Below, in pieces: positions 9,931-20,305 of a stretch of 64,000 nucleotides of DNA; position 1 is the first letter of the stretch; each line of letters begins with the position of its first letter. A program made the position numbers and the translations under genes. The stretch is from Mucidula mucida (taxonomy: Eukaryota > Basidiomycota > Agaricomycetes > Agaricales > Physalacriaceae). The stretch spans positions 1 through 64,000 of the forward strand of contig JADNYV010000046.1 in NCBI GenBank assembly GCA_015501055.1. Reading direction: 5' to 3'. The notes beneath the pieces are model-generated. The model saw nothing but the letters and a program-made list of their open reading frames with translations, searched no databases and was not told where the DNA came from.

Positions 9931-12627
9931 CTAGTCGATACGAATCGCGCTATACAACCTACGTACTGCCCAATACGAGGCCAAGAATCCTATTGTTCCT
10001 GCGAAAGAGTCAACTCCAAAAGTCAGTCGTCCGTACCAAAGAAACATACCGGTGACGAGAAAGTCGAGAATAACAAGTAAAAATAGATAACCGAGGTACA
10101 GGAGAACACTCGATATCGAATCGAGTGATAGTCGGGAGGCCCAGTAGAATAGACCGTAAGCCAGCAGCCAGAACGCGCTACCGCCACCAGTCAAGAACGC
10201 ACGCCAATGCCACCGGTACTCTTCAGCACAAAGAACAAAATACGTGAAGAGGATCGTGACAGTCGCCGTCGTCAATGCCACGACAGCTGCGGTCAGAGCT
10301 AAGAAGCCAAATGCGTAGTAGGCACGAGAAGCGAAAAGGCTCGATAGCACAAAGTACAATTCGACGAATGCAGCGCCTACAAGATCTCATGTTACTCAAA
10401 ATACGGATGAGCCATGTGTAACTCACCAAAAGGAAGCAAGCCGCTCAGCAGTGTTGCAGCCCAAGGGCGCAGATACTTTGGTGGAGGCGGAATTTGACGA
10501 GGTATAGGGTTAACACGTACAGGATGCTGGATGGCCTAGATTCAAGAATGAGCATCAAGATCTACCAAGTACGAGAGATCATACTCCGTGTTTGGAGCCG
10601 AAATAACCGCCGATGGCAGATAACGGAGCAGAAATTCCAAACCAGAGCACAACGATCAAGAGCATAGTTCCTACAGCAGTTTAGAGTGAACATGCATTTC
10701 GAGAGGTCGTCTAGCTCACCGAATGGCACAGCACCTGAGGAACCGGCCAAGAGAAGGAAAAAGTTCAGAAGGAAGACGATGATGAAAACGACACTGTGCA
10801 ACACGGTCAGACGGACGTTTCAGGCCGGGGATGGATCCATACGTAGGTAAAATGGTAGCGGTCATGAAGGCGTTCTTCCTCTTCTCGGTACCTCCCAATG
10901 ACGCATAGGAGCGACTGGACACGTAGCCGCCAACTCTACAGAATTTATGTTAGGCCACTTCACACAAAAGAACAATCGCATTACCCTCCGAATAAAGTCC
11001 AGCACACCATCATAACCGTAGCAAGCGAGCCACGATTTGAGGGTGAAAGGAAACCCAATAGCGCAAACACTACGAGTCCAAATGATTATCAAAATTCACG
11101 CGGGCTTAAAATCAAGACGTACCAAGAGTTACCATGACCATAGCACACAACTGTGCGCCATTACCAACCATGACAGAAAGAGCCATCGGGAATCTGGGTG
11201 TGCGGAAGACTTCTCCATGAACAAGTTTCCAGCCCCAGTCCTCCTGTACATCTTCCTACAACGCATATCAATCAGGACGCAGATCACAATGATGAGAGTT
11301 TCAACTCACACTTAAATCGATGGCGTTGTAACGCGATATCTGTTGTAGCACTCTTAAGCTTTTTGCGTACTTTCAAGGCAGACAACCTACATCACGCGAG
11401 ACAGTCCGCAGAAGAATCATGGATACCATAACACAGAGGAAGATCACGATAACGAGCGAATTGATAAGACTAAACCAGTGGATGCGGGGGTCAAAGATGT
11501 GAAGGTAGTTGTCCCAGCGCGTAGCCTGAAAACTGTCAATGTCAGGTGTCGCGTGAATGTGCGAAATAAATACCCAAGGAGTATCTGATTCCTGTGAGAG
11601 AAATCAATTGAGCGGAAGAAGTACGGAGGATAGCCGACACGTACATTCCAAGTGAGCCGATACGTGTAGCGAACGGTCTGAGTTTCCGTTTCGCTAAGTA
11701 TGAGCGGCGTATTCGTGTCTGCACAGGTTGGCGCCGCCTCTTGAGGTCCTCCAATACTGTATCCCTTCAGTATCAATCTATTGACATGACGTTAATCCGA
11801 ACCTTGACGGCCAAACTAAAACACCGACAACGCGGTAGTCGTCCGGGGTGGGCCTATGATATCTGCGAAGCAGGGTCAACGCGGCCAATGCTGCGCAAGA
11901 CAACCGACGCACCGGAGCACGATCTCGTAGTGGTTATTCAATGCCGGTGCCTCGTGATATGGTTCATCATCGTCGCCAAGATTGAAGCCCATGTCGAAGA
12001 ACAGATCACCATTCCGCCTGTCAATCTTCATCTCTGCTGCGGGCAGACCGTCAATGAGCCAGTTGAGGGCGTAATCTTCGCGGATGCGATCATTGATGAA
12101 TTTGGCGTCCTCGCCGGTCACGTCGTCGACGATACAGAGCGTTTGACACGTTCCGTTGTTTTCGAGCATTCTAATCTGTTGATGTTGTCGACTGGGTTAT
12201 AGGAGATGGAATGCTGGGCACTACGCACATCATAAGGAGAGTTGAATATTCTGTCGCCAAAGAGAATGGACCCGAGAGATTCGGGCTGCTTTTTCGGTCC
12301 GCCCTCTGGTTCGCAGAATCGGAATTTGGGATTATAATAGTCATCTTCGTTCAGCGAGGTTATTACGCGGCATCCAGAATGATTGCACGTATAAACTCAC
12401 AATTAATGAGCGATTTCTGGAGAAAAAACTCGCGTCAGAACGTCGTGGGGAATGAGGGCGCGCAGACATACCAGTTTGGCATCGTCGCTGCTGGACAGCA
12501 TCGGAGTCAATGCATTGACAAAGAGGTCGACGTTTTCTCCCTTGTGGTAATTATGGGGCGCCGCGCCCGGGAGATAGAAGGCGTTGGCGGCGCACACAAG
12601 GACTGCACCGAGCAGGACACTGAGCAT
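9931..12627 (-). CDS. EMP70/TM9SF (nonaspanin) family membrane protein
   Basis: The ATG at 12627 begins a signal peptide (MLSVLLGAVLVCAANAFYLPG) followed by APHNYHKGENVDLFVNALTP, the typical start of TM9SF proteins. Further exons give YYNPKFRFCEPEGG, ESLGSILFGDRI, NGTCQTLC, NWLIDGLPAAE and DPRIHWFSLINSLVIVIFL at the start of the membrane region. The last exons carry the many-helix C-terminal domain (PIPRQIPPPPKYLRPW, TTATVTILFTYFVLCAEEYRWHWRAF). The stop is at 9931-9933. At least ten short introns are needed; I did not fix each boundary. Family members have nine membrane spans and act in Golgi/endosome trafficking and adhesion. No frame break was noticed in the parts I read. Confidence 0.85.
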
Positions 12628-12679
12628 AATCAAGAGTAGGTGTCACGATGTCACGTCGTCGGACCGTCTTCCATCCATC

Positions 12680-14457
12680 ATGCAGTTTGAGATCATCGCA
12701 AAATGCCATACAACCCGCGCACGCGTATCCCGTATGAAACTCGCACGCAAGTTGCTCTGTTTTCTTGCATCTTCTCTTATTCACGTATCTTCTCAGATGG
12801 AGTAACAATGCTGCCTACTTTCATGCCTGTAGCTACTCAAGCTGCTATTAAAGGGCTCACTCCCCAACAAGTCGAAGCCCTCGGTATCACTCTGATTTTA
12901 AACAACACGTATCACCTCAATCTACGCCCCGGTATCGACGTGTTGGATCAGGCCGGCGGCGCACACCAATTCCAAGGATGGCGGCGCAACCTCCTCACGG
13001 TACTACTAACTGTACACTGGTACCACCTCGCGTCTGATCCTTGGGATAGGATAGTGGCGGCTTCCAGCTAGTCTCACTCAGCAAATTCACCACTATAACC
13101 GAAGAAGGAGCTCTCTTCCAAAGCCCTTTTACCGGCGAACCCACCATGTTGACTGTCAGTCGAACGTCTACCGAGTTTCCTAAATCTCACACATGTCTAG
13201 CCTGAAGAAAGTATATCCATACAGCACTCTATAGGTGCTGATATCATCATGCAACTTGACGACGTTGGTAAGCATCTACTAGACACCGGAATGGCATCGT
13301 TTAACCTGTACTCCAGTATCTAGCCTTACCATTGGACCTCGCGTAGCCGAGGCGATGGAACGATCCGTACGGTGGCTTGACAGATGCATAGCACATCACG
13401 AAAAGTCGGGCAAAAAATCCACACAAAATCTTTTCGCTATCGTGCAAGGAGGACTCGATCCTACACTTCGAGATCAATGCCTCGACGCCATGATACAACG
13501 GCAAGATGGCGTTGCCGGTTATGCAATCGGCGGTTTGAGCGGTGGCGAAGAAAAAGGTACCCGCCATCCGCTTTTCATCGTACTCCTCAGCTAAAGAGAT
13601 CCTAGATATCTTTTGGCGAGTGTGCGTTTTAGTCGGTGTACGCATCCAATTCTGACTAGCTTCATCCAGAATAAAGCAATGTGCAGACAAACTACCAGAG
13701 GAACGTAAGTGTCCTCATTGTTGTAGCAACTCCCTCTCACTCGATGATGCAGGACCTCGATATTCCATGGGTATCGGTTTCGCCGAAGGTAAGAACTATT
13801 ATACGCCGACAAGCTTTTATTCAAACACGTTACAGATCTGCTGGTATGCGTCGCGCTAGGCGTTGATATGGTTCTCGATTCAATATCTCTCAATATATGT
13901 ATACTAAAACGCCCACCCAGGCCGACTGCGTATTCCCCACCCGAACAGCGCGTTTTGGAGTAGCATTAACACATACAGGGCCAATCAACCTCAGTAAGCT
14001 TGATAGCTCCATTGCCCTCTGAAAGCTAACTCACAAATAGAACTGAGCAAATACGGTAACGACATGAGCCCGATCGACTCTTCCTGCCCATGCCCAACAT
14101 GCACGGACGGCACGTCTCGCGCCTTGCTACATCACATCGTTACCCACGAAACAGCAGCAGCCCATGGTGCGCACACTCAGTACATCCGGCTTGCCCGTCC
14201 CTCACTTTGACTTAGCCGTAACCCTCCACAACCTCGTCTTCCAAGCCCAAGTCATGGGCCGCGCTCGAGACACCATCGTCGCCGGCACCTTCCCAGACTA
14301 CCTCCGATCCTTCTTTGCCAGCTATTTCGGCGAAGCAGGTTACCCAGAGTGGTGTGTCAACGCCTTGCGCAGCGTCGGCGTAGATTTACTTGAAGGCATT
14401 TCCAACGTCAAACTGATACCCGGAAGTGGCGCAAAGTGGGAGTATGCCACTTCGTGA
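12680..14457 (+). CDS. Queuine tRNA-ribosyltransferase catalytic subunit (tRNA-guanine transglycosylase)
   Basis: The protein starts [23 protein letters not shown] and continues [19 protein letters not shown], the normal TGT N-terminus. These are joined across a GC-AG intron (12747-12796, donor GCAAGT). Later blocks are [12 protein letters not shown], the substrate-pocket [10 protein letters not shown] (exon from 13050), [43 protein letters not shown] and the zinc-binding CPCPTC followed by a histidine. About ten introns are needed, and all the splice junctions I tried keep frame. The eukaryotic enzyme works as a heterodimer with QTRT2 to swap guanine 34 for queuine in GUN-anticodon tRNAs. 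The gene is convergent with DBP10, with only 30 bp between stop codons. Confidence 0.88.
12747..12796 (+). other. GC-AG intron in the TGT gene
   Basis: The exon ends AAACTCGCAC, the intron begins GCAAGT and ends CTTCTCAG, and the following exon restores MKLAH-GVTMLP in frame. A GT donor is not available here that would keep the conserved sequence. Confidence 0.7.
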
Positions 14458-14487
14458 TAGAATACAACTAGAGTACAAAGGAATATA

Positions 14488-17481
14488 CTATCGTCGTTTC
14501 TTTCCATGACTCGGTCGAGCATTCTTAGCTCTTTTTCTCTCAATCGTCTGTCTAGTCTTTCGGACTTGATCCGCACTCTTGAGCTCGCTCTTAACCCTGC
14601 CCATACTCTTCGACCCGTACCGACTGGCGGGCTTTTTGCCTTGCTTGCCAGGCCGCGATGGACCAGCTTTCGCATTACCGCCATCCTCGTCACTCTTTTT
14701 CTTGTTCTGGCGGGTCTTGCGCTCGTAGTCCGTGCTGAGTTTGTCCAGCGGCTTCGCAGCCGTGACCTTGGTGTGCTTGAACTTTTGCCCTCCAAACTTC
14801 CGGGCGCGAGCATTCTCATGCTCCGTCTCGCCTGTCCGGGGAAGACTGACATGGTTCTTGGCTTTCCATTCATCAAAGCGGCCGCTGCGGTAACTGGCGG
14901 GCAGCTTCGTGCCGCTTTCTGTCCGAACCATTTTGACATTGTCCGCGCCCACGCCGCCGCCGTGAACAAACTTTTTCTTCTTCTTGTCCCAGGTCATCAT
15001 GTTGCGTTTGCGATCTCCGCTTCCTTCGTCTGTGGTAAGATCAAAGGTAGCCCGACTTGCTTGTTCGGCGAATGTAGCGCCATCAGTCAAGGAGTACCTA
15101 AAATAAGGGTTGATTAGCGCAAGAAATATGAACGTGTATGGTGTCTTGCCCTTTCTCGGTGATGGCATCTTTTTGATAATGTGACATGTAGAATTCCTCA
15201 TCTCGGTAGCCGGTCTTCTTGTTCGAAGTGTCGAATACAGCCTGCGCAACCGTGAGTACATTCTGGTCATGGCAAGAAACAAAACGTTACGAACCATGAT
15301 CTCGTCTTCATCAGCCATCTCTACTTCCTTGCCGCCCGCTTGTATGACATCTTCTACAACATCATCTTGAGCAGCTGTGGATGTAGACGCCAATGCTCGC
15401 TGGGCAGATTTTTGTAAAGCCTTCCTTCGTTCCTTCATCAACGCGGCGTTAGCGACATTGGCTTTCCCTCCGGCCTCCAAAACCGTCTCAGAAGGACGGA
15501 ATGAGTTCACTGTGCGTAAAAGTGCCTTACGCGCATCTTCCTGTGCGCGCCGTTGCGCACCGTCTGCCCCACGAAGAAGGACAGGATGAACGCCCGAATC
15601 AGATCCAGCAAGAGTCCATTTCGGATCCTTCGACATCTCCTTCGCTCTCTTGTAGCTCTGCGGACTGGCCTTGCCTTTACTCCGCTCGTACATCGTATGT
15701 CCCCGCTTCATCACCTCCCGTAAACTCGGCAGTGAATGATTGACGTCCTCGAGTGACTTGAGGTACTCCATATCTTCGTCAATCTTGTCGCGTTGGAAAG
15801 TCCCAAGAACCAGGGACTCGGTGTACACCTGGTCTCCTTCCTCCGTCACATCGCTCTTCAGAGGTCGGCCAAGGAAGAGCTGCAAGTCCAAGAGATAAGG
15901 GAGCTCCGTGTGCGTGACGAAAGACCAAGCCCAGCCCTGTCGACCAGCACGAGCGGTACGTCCAACTCTGTGCACGAAGACGCGCGCGCCCTGGGGGAAG
16001 TCGTAGTTGACCACATTTTCTAGGACGGGAATATCGATACCTCGCGCAGCGACGTCTGTAACAACCAAAAGATTGGTCACACCACGACGGAATCGGTCCA
16101 TCTGCAAGCTACGGGCAGCTTGGTCGAGAGATCCGTATATGTGGGATACAGAGTAGTCCGCTGTCGTAAGCAAGTTGGTCAGATATTCAACATGATGTTT
16201 CGTCGCGGCGAAAATGAGGGTCTGATGGGGAGCCGTGAACTGTTCCGAATGCTTGCCCTTTCCCTTGCGCTTCTTGTCCGTACTCTCGGATGTTTCTTCA
16301 GTTTTACTTCCATAGGGTACCTTGATAACATCGCGCAAAAGGGCAAGAAGACAAGCATCCTTTTCGGCTTGTTTAACAGAGAAGAAGGCCATTTTGAGGT
16401 CTGAGCTTATCTTGCTCTCGGCATCGAGACGAACAAGTTTGGGGTTCTGCAGACCCGCCTTTGCAAATTCTACCAACGACTTTGGCAACGTGGCGGAAAA
16501 CAAAAGGGTTTGTCGAGATGTAGGAAGACGTTGAAGGATCTCGCTGAGGGCTGTTTCGAAACCCATCTCAAAGAGTCGGTCGGCCTCGTCGAAAACGACG
16601 TATTGGACAGACTTGAGATCCATATTCATCTCCACTATAAGATGAAGGAGACGACCAGGAGTGGCAATAATCCTGTTGTCGAATTTAGCAATCGTCCATC
16701 GGGCAAGAGCACACATACACGTCGGGATTGTTGGTGATCATTTCAAACTGTTCATCTAAACCTTCTCCACCGACAATCAAGCCCCAGCGAAGGGACTGAC
16801 CGTGTTTGGAGCCCTGGGACTCCTTGTCGCCCGCATGATCGCCGTCATTTGAATGCCAGCCTCTAGCAAGTTCTTTGCCAACTTTGAGAACCTGAAGGGC
16901 CAGTTCGCGCGTCGGTAAAAGTATAAGGGCACGCGCCCCAAATGTGGTTGCATGTCGGCCCCCAAGACGCTGAACTAATGGAACGAGGTATGCCAATGAC
17001 TTGCCCGATCCAGTTCGAGCCATGCCAACTAGATCCCGGGGAGGTGCGGCTAAAAGAGCGGGTATTGAAAGCCTTTGTATCGGGGTAGGAATACGGAATC
17101 CTTGGAGAGTAAGAGACCTCAACAGCGAAGGATGAAGGCCTGGAAAACATGGATAAGACGATGATTAGGAAAGGTAGATGGAAATGTACCCATGCTCTGA
17201 AAACTACCTCCACCAACCTCTCCCTTTGCGAGTTTAGCCTTACCCTTGGCTTTTTTTACCACCTCCGTTCCGCTCTTGACATTCCGCTTCGCGATAGATT
17301 GTGCCATGATCTCTCGGAGACCTTCATCATCACTTTCTTCATTATCGACGATTTTCTGCCTTTTATTCGTCAAGGCGGCTGAGATATCAACTTCATCGTC
17401 GGAGAGCGCGACTTCTGAGAAAGCATCGGATTCAGAGCCATCCTCGTCGTCGCTCAAGTGTTTCCTTTTGTGGGCGTTCAT
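14488..17481 (-). CDS. DBP10: DEAD-box ATP-dependent RNA helicase Dbp10 (DDX54 type)
   Basis: The ATG at 17481 begins an acidic N-terminus (KRKHLSDDEDGSESD). The helicase core follows: GFRIPTPIQRLSIP (Q motif), ARTGSGKS (motif I), PTRELALQ, TPGRLLHL, VFDEADRLFEMGF (DEAD), SATLP, then TDVAARGIDIP and HRVGRTARAG. The C-terminus contains the DBP10CT block (MTWDKKKKKFV, SGRFDEWK) and a lysine/arginine-rich tail. Introns lie near 17140-17190 and 16670-16720, and two more occur within the long 3' open frame: one begins GTTCGT after GAGATCATG, and the other is a GC-AG intron, complement 15098-15149. In yeast Dbp10 is nucleolar and needed for 60S subunit assembly. Length and domain order fit the family. 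Confidence 0.9.
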
Positions 17482-17541
17482 GGAAAAGTCGAAGTGGACA
17501 GGCTAGAGATTGGAACGGCAGAAAAAGATGTGACAATGTTA

Positions 17542-17798
17542 CTATTCGTCACTCGATCCGAGTGACTTCCGTAGTTCTTCCGCGCGTGCATATACGCTGT
17601 CCAGTGTCGACGTCTCTGCATAGCTGTCGCCCTTCTTCGCGTCTAGGGCGTAGAATATTGCGTTTCAAACGGTACCTGGACTATACAACTTGAACATAAC
17701 GTCGCTAGATTCCTCTTGAAACAGGGTCAAACGCGAACGCAAATTCTTCCAGAGTTCGAATGTGCCGGCGTTTGGTTGGCGTTCGCACATTGCTCTAT
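17542..17798 (-). pseudogene. Remnant of an unrecognised coding gene, cut off by a repeat element
   Basis: The minus strand reads a protein-like frame, ...AGTFELWKNLRSRLTLFQ, SSDVMFKLYSPGTV, one in-frame TGA (about 17663), then FYALDAKKGDSYAE and DSVYARAEELRKSLGSSDE and a stop at 17542. A CGA arginine codon mutated to TGA would explain the stop. A 33-bp GT-AG segment over it is too short for a convincing intron. Upstream the frame runs into the inverted-repeat element at 17799, so any N-terminal part is gone. I do not recognise the family. Confidence 0.4.
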
Positions 17799-18175
17799 GA
17801 GGCCGTTCAATTCTAAACGTCGAATAACTATTCGCAAGTACGGACTATTCAAGGGTAAGAGAGTCCCTGCGTGTCACCGAACGGCAGACCTTCGAGGCGC
17901 CTTGTCACGTTGCCAGCAGCAGAGTGCGCACCTTCCCAACACTATTCTTGCACCTTCGCACTGTTGTGGTGTTAATAAAATTGATTTCATTACTCAAAAC
18001 CTAAGTAGCTAAGCCTAGAGGTGACCGGGCCCTCGTACTCGCCAATATAGTGAGCATTGACGACTCTGGAGATACGCGCAAACTGTGACGAGGGTCCGAC
18101 CATGCAGGACTCTCTGACCCTTGAATAGTCCGTACCTTGCGAATAGTTATTCGACATTTAGAATTGAACGGCCTC
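17799..18175. mobile_element. MITE-like element with about 75-bp terminal inverted repeats
   Basis: The left end (17799 onward, GAGGCCGTTCAATTCTAAAC...) and the reverse complement of the right end (18175 backward) match over about 75 bp with only a few differences. The shared core includes GTCGAATAACTATTCGCAAG, TACGGACTATTCAAGGGT and AGAGAGTCC. The triplet TAT flanks both sides (17796-17798 and 18176-18178), a possible 3-bp target-site duplication. The 377-bp element has no coding capacity. These are the hallmarks of a non-autonomous DNA transposon. The family is not identified; a 3-bp T/A-rich duplication would be compatible with PIF/Harbinger-type elements, but that is a guess. Confidence 0.75.
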
Positions 18176-18359
18176 TATGCCCTGTTCTCCACAACTTCTC
18201 CATGCTATCAGATGAAATGAAGGCTGCTGCACCAAGTATCATATTCAATATATCACGTCCCGTCATGACGCTTCCATCGGTCATTGACTGCTGGACCGTT
18301 GGACGGAAGGTGAATGAATACCCGGCTAACACCGAGCGGTGGTTACGCTCTCCACACTC

Positions 18360-18368
18360 TTATAAAAG
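18360..18368 (+). promoter_or_regulatory. TATA box of the Kre9-like gene
   Basis: TTATAAAAG lies 57 bp before the first ATG at 18425, with a pyrimidine-rich CTTTCTTCCTTTCTCTC stretch in between. This is a standard arrangement for a strongly expressed secreted-protein gene in basidiomycetes. Confidence 0.55.
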
Positions 18369-18424
18369 CAGCCTAAAAAGTCAGGGAGATCATCCTTTCT
18401 TCCTTTCTCTCACCTCACCCAACT

Positions 18425-18940
18425 ATGATGATGAAGTGTACTCTCTTCTTCTCCGCTCTCTCTGCCATCGCTCTCGTTCGTTCAGCTGCTTTGGACGTTT
18501 ATGCTCCTCCCGTCACCAGCCCCACCAACGGCACTGTCTGGACCATTGGTGAAGAGGTTCTAGTGACTTGGTGAGCATTCTTCGGATTGGCCGAGACGCG
18601 TGTAATTGAACCAACAATCACAGGGATACCTCCGACCCACCTGCCCAAATCACCAACAAGTATGGCGAAGTCCATCTCAGGTTGAATGGCATAACGAACA
18701 TGAGTGCGTGCTCTACATATTCCGCGGGTTCATTGGTCTAATTCACATTGTAGCCGCCCTCGCCGCAGGGTTCAAGATCACCGACGGTAATGTCACCGTT
18801 GTGGTCCCCGACGTCGAGCCTTCTGACGAGTACGTCGTCGTCTGTGAGTAAGCTGTCCGTGTTGTCTTTCTCAATGTTGACGTGACATAGTATACGGCGA
18901 CTCTGGCAACTGGAGCAAAGAGTTTACCATCACGGCCTAA
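18425..18940 (+). CDS. Small secreted Kre9/Knh1-type protein
   Basis: Three in-frame ATGs open the frame (18425, 18428, 18431), followed by the signal peptide CTLFFSALSAIALVRSAA. The mature part begins LDVYAPPVTSPTNGTVWTIGE and continues VTWDTSDPP, VHLRLNG, GFKITDGNVTVVVPDVEP and VLYGDSGNWSKEFTI. This is the compact beta-rich domain found in Kre9/Knh1 and in many Ser/Thr-rich GPI-anchored fungal wall proteins. Introns are 18571-18623 and two more near 18705-18753 and 18844-18891. No long Ser/Thr tail or GPI signal follows, so this is the short secreted form of roughly 100-130 residues. A cell-wall or extracellular role is inferred from the family. Confidence 0.75.
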
Positions 18941-19108
18941 AGAGTATGAACCTCTCTAGTGTAACTGTTCGCAGTTATGGGACCGCAGTGCTTTCCATTG
19001 ATACATTCGTTACTATCTGGAGTACATGGACAATACATAATGGACTATTAGTGCTACTTACGCTACAGTTACTTCTGCGTCACTGAGGTATCCAGAACCA
19101 TACAAACA

Positions 19109-20003
19109 TCAACGTTTAGCGCCACGTCCTAGTGAGGATCCTGGACGCGCTGTACCAGTCGTAGAACTAGGTATACGTCCCCGCGATGACCCTACAAGAA
19201 GATAAGATTCTCAATGTCGGAACATATGTGCATGGCCCCACCTGTCTGTGAAGGTGGCACCGAACCACGCATACCTCGCATACTTGCACGAGTCCCGCGT
19301 ACACCTCTCACACCACCTCTCGGCGCCATTCGCGCGGTCTTCTCCCGCTCCTCCCGCTGCTGACGCGCCAACGCCTCCTTCTCTAACCGCGCCAATTCCC
19401 GCTGCGCCGCCAACAGCCGCTCCTCTTCCTCCCGCCGAGCCTTTTCCGCAGCTGCCTTTTCTTCTTGTCTTAGCATCGCTTCATCCTATACCATGTTGTA
19501 TAAGAACAGTAGGAATGTAGGAGGACGGGCTCACAGCATCTGCACCATCGAAATCCTCATCAAACAGTAACCGCGCGAAATCTTCTGTGCGGCCGAGCGT
19601 CCGGACGTATTTATTCAATAACATGTCTGTTTCCTCCAGTTGTTTCGAGAGACGCTGTGCATGCAATTCTAGTCAACACAATACATCTACACGCGCGAAG
19701 ACTCACATCCGTTGCAGAATCTGTGCTATCCAGCGCCTCGTTGTACAACGTCAGAGACGTGTTCAGCTTTTTGAGTATGAACAAATCGCTCTGCAGTTTC
19801 TCCTCCCGCGTTCTGGACGATGCCTTCCTCGTCGCCTCCGCGTCGTCCTGCCCTGGTCCATCATCCGTGACCGTACGATCCGATAATGAGAGCTCCGATA
19901 GGGAGAGATCGTCTCCGTCCGGTCCAGTTTCTGAATTGAGGAGCGGCGACTCAGAGAGGAGGTTGGAGCCGCTCGCAGGAAAACTAATGTCAGAACTATC
20001 CAT
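19109..20003 (-). CDS. DUO1: DASH complex subunit Duo1
   Basis: The ATG at 20003 (MDSSDISFPASG) precedes the Duo1 core: LSLSELSLSD, SRTREEKLQSDLFILKKLN, TLYNEALDS, then QLEETDMLLNKYVRTLGRTE and FARLLFDEDFDGAD. The C-terminal half is a charged coiled coil (EEKAAAEKARREEEERLLAAQ) and ends with an Arg/Gly-rich tail (RGVRGTRASMRGMRGS, then SSRGRIPSS). The last intron is complement 19192-19241, followed by an exon to the stop at 19109. The DASH/Dam1 complex is a fungus-specific kinetochore ring that couples chromosomes to microtubules. An upstream in-frame ATG at 20057 is possible but adds non-conserved sequence. Another kinetochore or spindle gene, BIR1, lies in the same window but far away. Confidence 0.82.
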
Positions 20004-20305
20004 CGTCGGAATGCAAGTCGCGTTATTTGGCAAAACCCCCTCAACACAATAATCCAATCCCGGTTATAATGATTAGCGGCTATGATGCAAAAGTATACCT
20101 AGGTGCCAGTACGATAGGAATACACATCAGCGAGATATTGATACAGTGGCCACACCATGTCCGTGTGGGAAGAAAGTCCTGGCAAAAACAGAGTCTTAAA
20201 CGATGCGCTATGTATGATAAGGGAGAGTAAAGTCCATGTAACGAGAGTATGCTCATGCGAGCGTAAAGTGCAACGATAAAAAAAGAAGGCTCAAACGGAT
20301 ATCGC

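Noticed and set aside
11741..12202. 153-codon plus-strand ORF and neighbouring plus-strand ORFs to 12639
   Set aside because: They are antisense shadows of TM9SF exons that carry the conserved luminal-domain sequence.
14506..15117. 203-codon plus-strand ORF
   Set aside because: It lies antisense to the conserved 3' part of DBP10 and shows no motif of its own.
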